The position numbers and the translations under genes were made by a program. A DNA stretch of 8,223 bases from CAZPAH01 sp964584495 (GTDB lineage: Bacteria; Krumholzibacteriota; Krumholzibacteriia; Krumholzibacteriales; Krumholzibacteriaceae): assembly GCA_964584495.1 (NCBI GenBank), contig CAZPAH010000126.1, forward strand, positions 1 to 8,223, read 5' to 3'. Every line of letters begins with the position of its first letter. Within the stretch, counting starts at the first letter, position 1. Of the stretch, positions 5,142-8,223 are shown in pieces. Below the pieces are notes generated by a model. The model saw only the letters and a program-made list of their open reading frames with translations, did not search any database and was not told where the DNA came from.

Positions 5142-6971
5142 ATGGATCTTAAAAAGGAACTCAAGCTTCTTGATGTCTTCTGCCTAGCCAGCGGCGCAAT
5201 GATAAGCTCCGGCCTCTTTATACTTCCCGGCCTGGCCCACGCGAGGGCCGGACCGGCGGTGATCCTCTCCTATATCCTCGCGGGCATGCTGGCCATGACG
5301 GGCATGTTCAGCCAGGCGGAGCTGGTCTCGGCCATGCCGAAATCGGGTGGCACCTATTTCTACGTGAATCGTTCGCTGGGACCGGTGGTCGGCACCGTCG
5401 ATGGATTGGTAACCTGGTTCTCCCTCTCGCTCAAGAGCGCGTTCGCCCTAGTGGGTATGGCCGCTTTCGCCTTCTATCTGGTCGATTTCGATATCAGGCT
5501 GATCTCGGCGGCCCTCTGCTCGATCTTCATCGTTATCAACCTGTTCGGGGTGAAGGAAGCGAGCCGGGTCCAGGTGGCTCTGGTTTTGTGCCTGTTGGGG
5601 CTGCTCCTTTTCTATATTATCCGCGGGTTTCCCGACGTCAGTGTCCGGCGTCTGGAACCTTTCGCCCCCTTCGGACTGGGGACGGTATTCTCCACCGCCG
5701 GCTTCGTCTTTATCTCATTCGGCGGATTGCTTAAAGTGGCCAGCGTGGCCGAGGAGGTAAAGGACCCCGGCCGCACCATTCCACTGGGAATGATACTTTC
5801 CGTCCTGGTCGTCACTGTACTCTATGCATTGACCGTTCTAGTGACAATCGGCGTGCTGGAGCCGGGCATATTGGATAAATCGCTCACGCCTATTTCCGAG
5901 GGCGCGTCGGCATTCATGGGGGACCGGGGAAGGATCATCCTGAGTATCGCCGCCATCATGGCTTTTATCTCGACCGCCAACGCCGGCATAATGGCGGCCT
6001 CGCGTTATCCACTTGCTCTGAGCAGGGACGGCCTGCTCCCCGGTTTTATCGGACGGACCGGACGAAGGTTCAAAACTCCCTATTTTTCTATCCTCCTTAC
6101 GGGCGGTTTCATGATCCTGGTTATTTTCCTGCGGCTCGATGTGCTGATAAAGGCGGCCTCGGCCGTCATGATCATGACATATATTTTCTCCTGCCTTTCC
6201 GTCATTATCTTAAGGGAGAGCAGGATACAGAACTACCGGCCGGTTTTCCGCTCCCCCCTCTATCCCTGGATACAGATCGCAGGCCTCGCCGGTTTCGGAT
6301 TCCTGATCTTCGAGCTCGGCGAAGAGGCTATAGCGGCCAGCGCCGGTTTGATCATATCCGGATTATTCGTCTACTGGGTCTATGGCAGGATCAGGACCGG
6401 AAGGGAATTCGCCCTTCTGCATCTGATAGAGAGGATCACGGCAAAGGAGCTTACATCCCGCACCCTGGAGACCGAATTGAAGGAGATAATCAGGGAGCGG
6501 GATGATATAGTGCAGGACCGCTTCGACAGGATCATCGAACGGGCGATAGTTCTGGATATCGCGGAACCGGTCGAGCTCGACCGATTCTTTCACATGGTGG
6601 CCGGGGCCATGGCGGACAGGCTGCATCTTACAGAGGAAGAATTCGTCGAGCTCCTGCGCCGTAGGGAAGAAGAGAGCAGCACAGTGCTGAATCCGGAATT
6701 GGCGATCCCGCATATAATCATAGATGAAGAGAATGTTTTTGAGATCCTGCTGGCTAGATGCCGTCCGGGCGTCAGGTTCTCCGAAACCGCTCCATCGGTC
6801 AAATCGATATTCGTGCTGGCCGGCTCCAAGAACGAACGAAACTTCCACCTGCGCGCCCTGGCCGGGATCGCCCAGATCGTCCGGGACCCTCATTTCGAGG
6901 AAGACTGGAAGAGGGCGAGGAACGAGGAAGACCTCAGGGATATCATTCTCCTGGGGACGAGAAAGCGATAG
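5142..6971 (+). CDS. APC-superfamily amino-acid transporter fused to a C-terminal PTS EIIA type-2 domain
   Basis: The product has 609 residues. Residues 1-415 form an APC permease with about 12 membrane helices. The first contains GAMISSGLFILPG (18-30), the broken helix that binds substrate in this superfamily. EEVKDPGRTIP (204-214) and SRDGLLPGF (294-302) are further family hallmarks. A charged linker (about 418-470) leads to residues 470-609, which resemble PTS EIIA of the fructose/PtsN type. His524 in LAIPHI is the expected phosphohistidine, and HLRALAGIAQIV (569-580) matches the conserved second half. The first part probably imports or exchanges amino acids. The second probably adjusts transport according to HPr-type phosphorylation, which is inference because EI and HPr are not in the window. 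The ribosome site is weak (GGGA, about 13 bases away), but MDLKKELKLLDVFCLASG is a typical family N-terminus. The substrate cannot be read from the sequence. Confidence 0.93.
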   Translation: MDLKKELKLLDVFCLASGAMISSGLFILPGLAHARAGPAVILSYILAGMLAMTGMFSQAELVSAMPKSGGTYFYVNRSLGPVVGTVDGLVTWFSLSLKSAFALVGMAAFAFYLVDFDIRLISAALCSIFIVINLFGVKEASRVQVALVLCLLGLLLFYIIRGFPDVSVRRLEPFAPFGLGTVFSTAGFVFISFGGLLKVASVAEEVKDPGRTIPLGMILSVLVVTVLYALTVLVTIGVLEPGILDKSLTPISEGASAFMGDRGRIILSIAAIMAFISTANAGIMAASRYPLALSRDGLLPGFIGRTGRRFKTPYFSILLTGGFMILVIFLRLDVLIKAASAVMIMTYIFSCLSVIILRESRIQNYRPVFRSPLYPWIQIAGLAGFGFLIFELGEEAIAASAGLIISGLFVYWVYGRIRTGREFALLHLIERITAKELTSRTLETELKEIIRERDDIVQDRFDRIIERAIVLDIAEPVELDRFFHMVAGAMADRLHLTEEEFVELLRRREEESSTVLNPELAIPHIIIDEENVFEILLARCRPGVRFSETAPSVKSIFVLAGSKNERNFHLRALAGIAQIVRDPHFEEDWKRARNEEDLRDIILLGTRKR

Positions 6972-6981
6972 CCGACAAAGA

Positions 6982-7010
6982 AGCCCCGGCACCTTTCAAG
7001 GTCCGGGGCT
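6982..7010. terminator. Bidirectional intrinsic terminator
   Basis: AGCCCCGG (6982-6989) pairs with CCGGGGCT (7003-7010). After one bulged C the stem continues with ACCTT pairing with AAGGT around a tiny loop. On the plus strand it is followed by a T-rich GATTCTCTT, 10 bases after the permease stop. On the minus strand it is followed by TCTTTG and serves the convergent secreted-protein gene. Confidence 0.85.
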
Positions 7011-7071
7011 GATTCTCTTACTCCCCGGGAAATTCAGACAGATAATCCCGGTGGAAAAATATTAATCCTTA

Positions 7072-7653
7072 CTATTCGCCGAGCGACTTGATGGCGCCCC
7101 AGCTGCTGGTTTCCGTTCCGACGGCACACTCGTGGATGATAATTCCGTTCGTGATCACGAAGTTGCATCCCATCACGTCGATCGATACCCATTCAGGGTT
7201 GTAATCGGTGATGACATAGTCCCAGATAACATGCTGGGCGGTAGCCTGGACACCGCAGAAATCTACGAATGTCTCACGCATGATGTATGACGCTTCATCG
7301 CAGCCCGGCATCGGCGGCTCCGTATTGCCCATACCGAGGTTTGAATACGCCGGGGTCGACCAGTTAAGTGCCACGGTGATATCCGATGTGCACTGAGGAT
7401 CCATCGCTGTCCAGTCGAATTCGATATGAACTATCTTGCCTCGCGTCATATCCAGCGGATGATCGTAGAACCACTGGTTGATCCAGTTCGAAGGGTAGGT
7501 ATACCAATGGCCTTCATCGAAACCGGTACCGCCGCCTGAAACGACGATTCCGGCACCTACCGTCACATTGAAGTTGTCAGTAATAGCCTGAGACATGGCG
7601 GGAACCGAAAAGAGCAACATCCCGAGAGCCAGCATAATAACAAATTTTTTCAT
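7072..7653 (-). CDS. Secreted protein of unknown function, five cysteines after the signal peptide
   Basis: The product has 193 residues. AGGAG about eight bases upstream supports the ATG at 7653. Residues 1-23 (MKKFVIMLALGMLLFSVPAMSQA) are a textbook Sec signal peptide with likely cleavage after SQA, and no lipobox is present. The mature part of about 170 residues has alternating polar and hydrophobic stretches typical of a beta-sandwich, with an aromatic-rich segment (HWYTYPSNWINQWFYDHP) and five cysteines, in PQCTS, PGCDE, DFCGV, MGCNF and HECAV. Two disulfides plus one free cysteine are possible. I do not recognise a family, and no anchor, enzyme motif or sorting signal is visible at the C-terminus. 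It is probably periplasmic or extracellular. It has its own promoter with a leader of about 240 bases and ends at the shared terminator. Confidence 0.85.
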   Translation of the reverse strand: MKKFVIMLALGMLLFSVPAMSQAITDNFNVTVGAGIVVSGGGTGFDEGHWYTYPSNWINQWFYDHPLDMTRGKIVHIEFDWTAMDPQCTSDITVALNWSTPAYSNLGMGNTEPPMPGCDEASYIMRETFVDFCGVQATAQHVIWDYVITDYNPEWVSIDVMGCNFVITNGIIIHECAVGTETSSWGAIKSLGE

Positions 7654-7706
7654 CGATCTTCTCCTATTACCCTGGAAGTACCAATTGAAGCTTTTCTTCT
7701 GTTATG

Positions 7707-7730
7707 CAGTGATCCGGCGCCTGACCCCTG
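7707..7730. repeat. Imperfect 24-bp palindrome centred on GGCGCC
   Basis: CAGTGATCCGGC and GCCTGACCCCTG are mirror partners at 9 of 12 positions. It carries the GGGGTCAGGC-type core (minus strand) that I remember from repetitive extragenic palindromes in some environmental genomes. Only one copy is visible here, so a repeat family cannot be claimed. Confidence 0.35.
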
Positions 7731-7761
7731 AGAAAGCACCCTTGAACGGATGCAGCGAGAT

Positions 7762-7793
7762 GCGGCGGAATTTTCACTCAATCAATCCACCGC
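7762..7793 (-). other. Predicted hairpin in the secreted-protein mRNA leader
   Basis: On the minus-strand transcript GCGGUGGA (7793-7786) pairs with UCCGCCGC (7769-7762), including one U-G pair, around a 16-base A/U-rich loop. No U-tail follows, so it is not a terminator. It could stabilise the mRNA or be a control element. Confidence 0.45.
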
Positions 7794-7898
7794 AATTCCA
7801 AGCTAGATATACCTCTCCCACCCCCTTTCATTGCAAACGGTTATTGTCGACTATGAACATGGTCCCACTGTCAGCCCCCTCCTAATCAATGCGGAGGG

Positions 7899-7928
7899 AT
7901 TATAGCATAATCGTCGAAAGGATTTCAA
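7899..7928 (-). promoter_or_regulatory. Sigma70-type promoter for the secreted-protein gene
   Basis: On the minus strand TTGAAA (7928-7923) is followed after 18 bp by a perfect TATAAT (7904-7899), with TGC directly before it forming an extended -10. The start would be near 7892, about 240 bases before the coding start, an unusually long leader. Confidence 0.65.
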
Positions 7929-7988
7929 CAACAAATCCTGGGTGATTTACCTTACCTTCTGATCCTCGCCTCCGAACGCTCCCATTAC

Positions 7989-8017
7989 TTGAATTTTTCT
8001 GCTATTTATGATATATT
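7989..8017 (+). promoter_or_regulatory. Sigma70-type promoter for the exported-protein gene
   Basis: TTGAAT (7989-7994), a 17-bp spacer and TATATT (8012-8017) preceded by TGA (extended -10). The start would be near 8024, giving a leader of about 73 bases. Confidence 0.65.
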
Positions 8018-8096
8018 CCAACCGGTTTCCAAACGACATCATCCGTTTATTTTGCATAAGGGGAACATAAAGGGAAATCGAACCGAGGAGTCGCGG

Positions 8097-8223
8097 ATGC
8101 CGGCTACGAAGCGACCGGGCGTCAAGATGCGCATTCTTATCACGATCCTCTCTTTAATCTTTATATCCACCCACTTCACCGAATCGGCAGACGCCGGCGA
8201 CGGCAGGTCCGCGAAGCTCGAGG
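8097..8223 (+). CDS. N-terminus of an exported protein, cut off by the window edge
   Basis: The ATG at 8097 follows GAGGAG with a six-base spacer, an excellent ribosome site, and the frame stays open for 42 codons to the right edge. The visible part starts with a basic stretch (KRPGVKMR), then a hydrophobic core (ILITILSLIFI), and ends with a plausible cleavage site after SADA, followed by GDGRSAKLE. This is a Sec-type signal peptide without a lipobox. An in-frame ATG at residue 11 would shorten the N-region but has no good ribosome site. The mature protein is outside the window, so no function can be given. Confidence 0.75.
   Translation, partial: MPATKRPGVKMRILITILSLIFISTHFTESADAGDGRSAKLE

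Larger units (their letters stand above)
7654..8096. other. 443-bp divergent intergenic region, no clear gene
   Basis: It separates the secreted-protein gene from the exported-protein gene. Promoters for both directions lie at 7899-7928 and 7989-8017, with about 60 bp between them. The left part (7654-7892) would be the leader of the secreted-protein mRNA. It holds a hairpin and an imperfect palindrome but no recognisable riboswitch. Tiny frames of 10 and 17 codons on the minus strand lack convincing ribosome sites and are not called as genes. Confidence 0.65.

Noticed and set aside
6363..6992. Minus-strand frame of 209 codons under the EIIA domain
   Set aside because: It is antisense to a recognised EIIA domain, crosses the terminator region and has no recognisable motif.
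7595..7885. Plus-strand frame of 96 codons upstream of the secreted protein
   Set aside because: It is antisense to the signal peptide and leader, has no ribosome site, and its composition is not protein-like.

Overview
The window looks like a chromosomal segment of a free-living, Gram-negative-type bacterium of moderate GC content. It carries a lipoprotein with a lipobox, a secreted protein with a Sec signal peptide, a multi-PAS histidine kinase and clear sigma70-like promoters. The lipoprotein belongs to a right-handed beta-helix family that I associate with environmental candidate phyla of the FCB group and its neighbours (Zixibacteria, Latescibacteria, Krumholzibacteria and similar) and with Planctomycetes. 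That assignment is an inference; no marker gene fixes the lineage.

Layout, left to right. (1) 1-1338, minus: the N-terminal 446 residues of a sensor histidine kinase with three PAS domains. It runs off the left edge just after the phosphoacceptor His. (2) 1339-1584: a divergent promoter region with one good sigma70-type promoter for the kinase and an even better one for gene 3. (3) 1585-2409, plus: a membrane-anchored protein with seven 9-residue repeats after the anchor and a C-terminal TPR-like region. (4) 2410-2681: a convergent gap holding a perfect 20-bp palindrome and a possible terminator. (5) 3226-2682, minus: a Cdd1-like helix-hairpin-helix protein, apparently TTG-started, whose stop overlaps the start of a two-helix small membrane protein (ATGA). 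(6) 4924-3293, minus: a 543-residue lipoprotein with a Gly/Asn/Cys-rich parallel beta-helix, 66 bp upstream of the helix-hairpin-helix gene. (7) 4925-5141: a divergent promoter region with a 17-bp inverted repeat and short direct repeats. (8) 5142-6971, plus: an APC-family amino-acid transporter fused to a PTS EIIA type-2 domain. (9) 6982-7010: a strong hairpin terminator shared by two convergent genes. (10) 7653-7072, minus: a secreted protein of unknown function with a long leader. (11) 7654-8096: a 443-bp divergent intergenic region with a recognisable promoter facing each way. (12) 8097 to the right edge, plus: the start of another exported protein.

No single pathway links these genes. 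Most face the cell envelope or the outside: sensing (kinase), uptake (permease with a putative phosphorylation-responsive domain), and surface or secreted proteins (beta-helix lipoprotein, secreted orphan, exported fragment). No transposase, integrase, tRNA, rRNA or CRISPR array is visible, and no complete defence-type system can be recognised. The least explained parts are the coupled helix-hairpin-helix/membrane protein pair, the repeat-bearing TPR protein, the matched cysteine triads in two PAS domains, and the palindromes in the intergenic regions.
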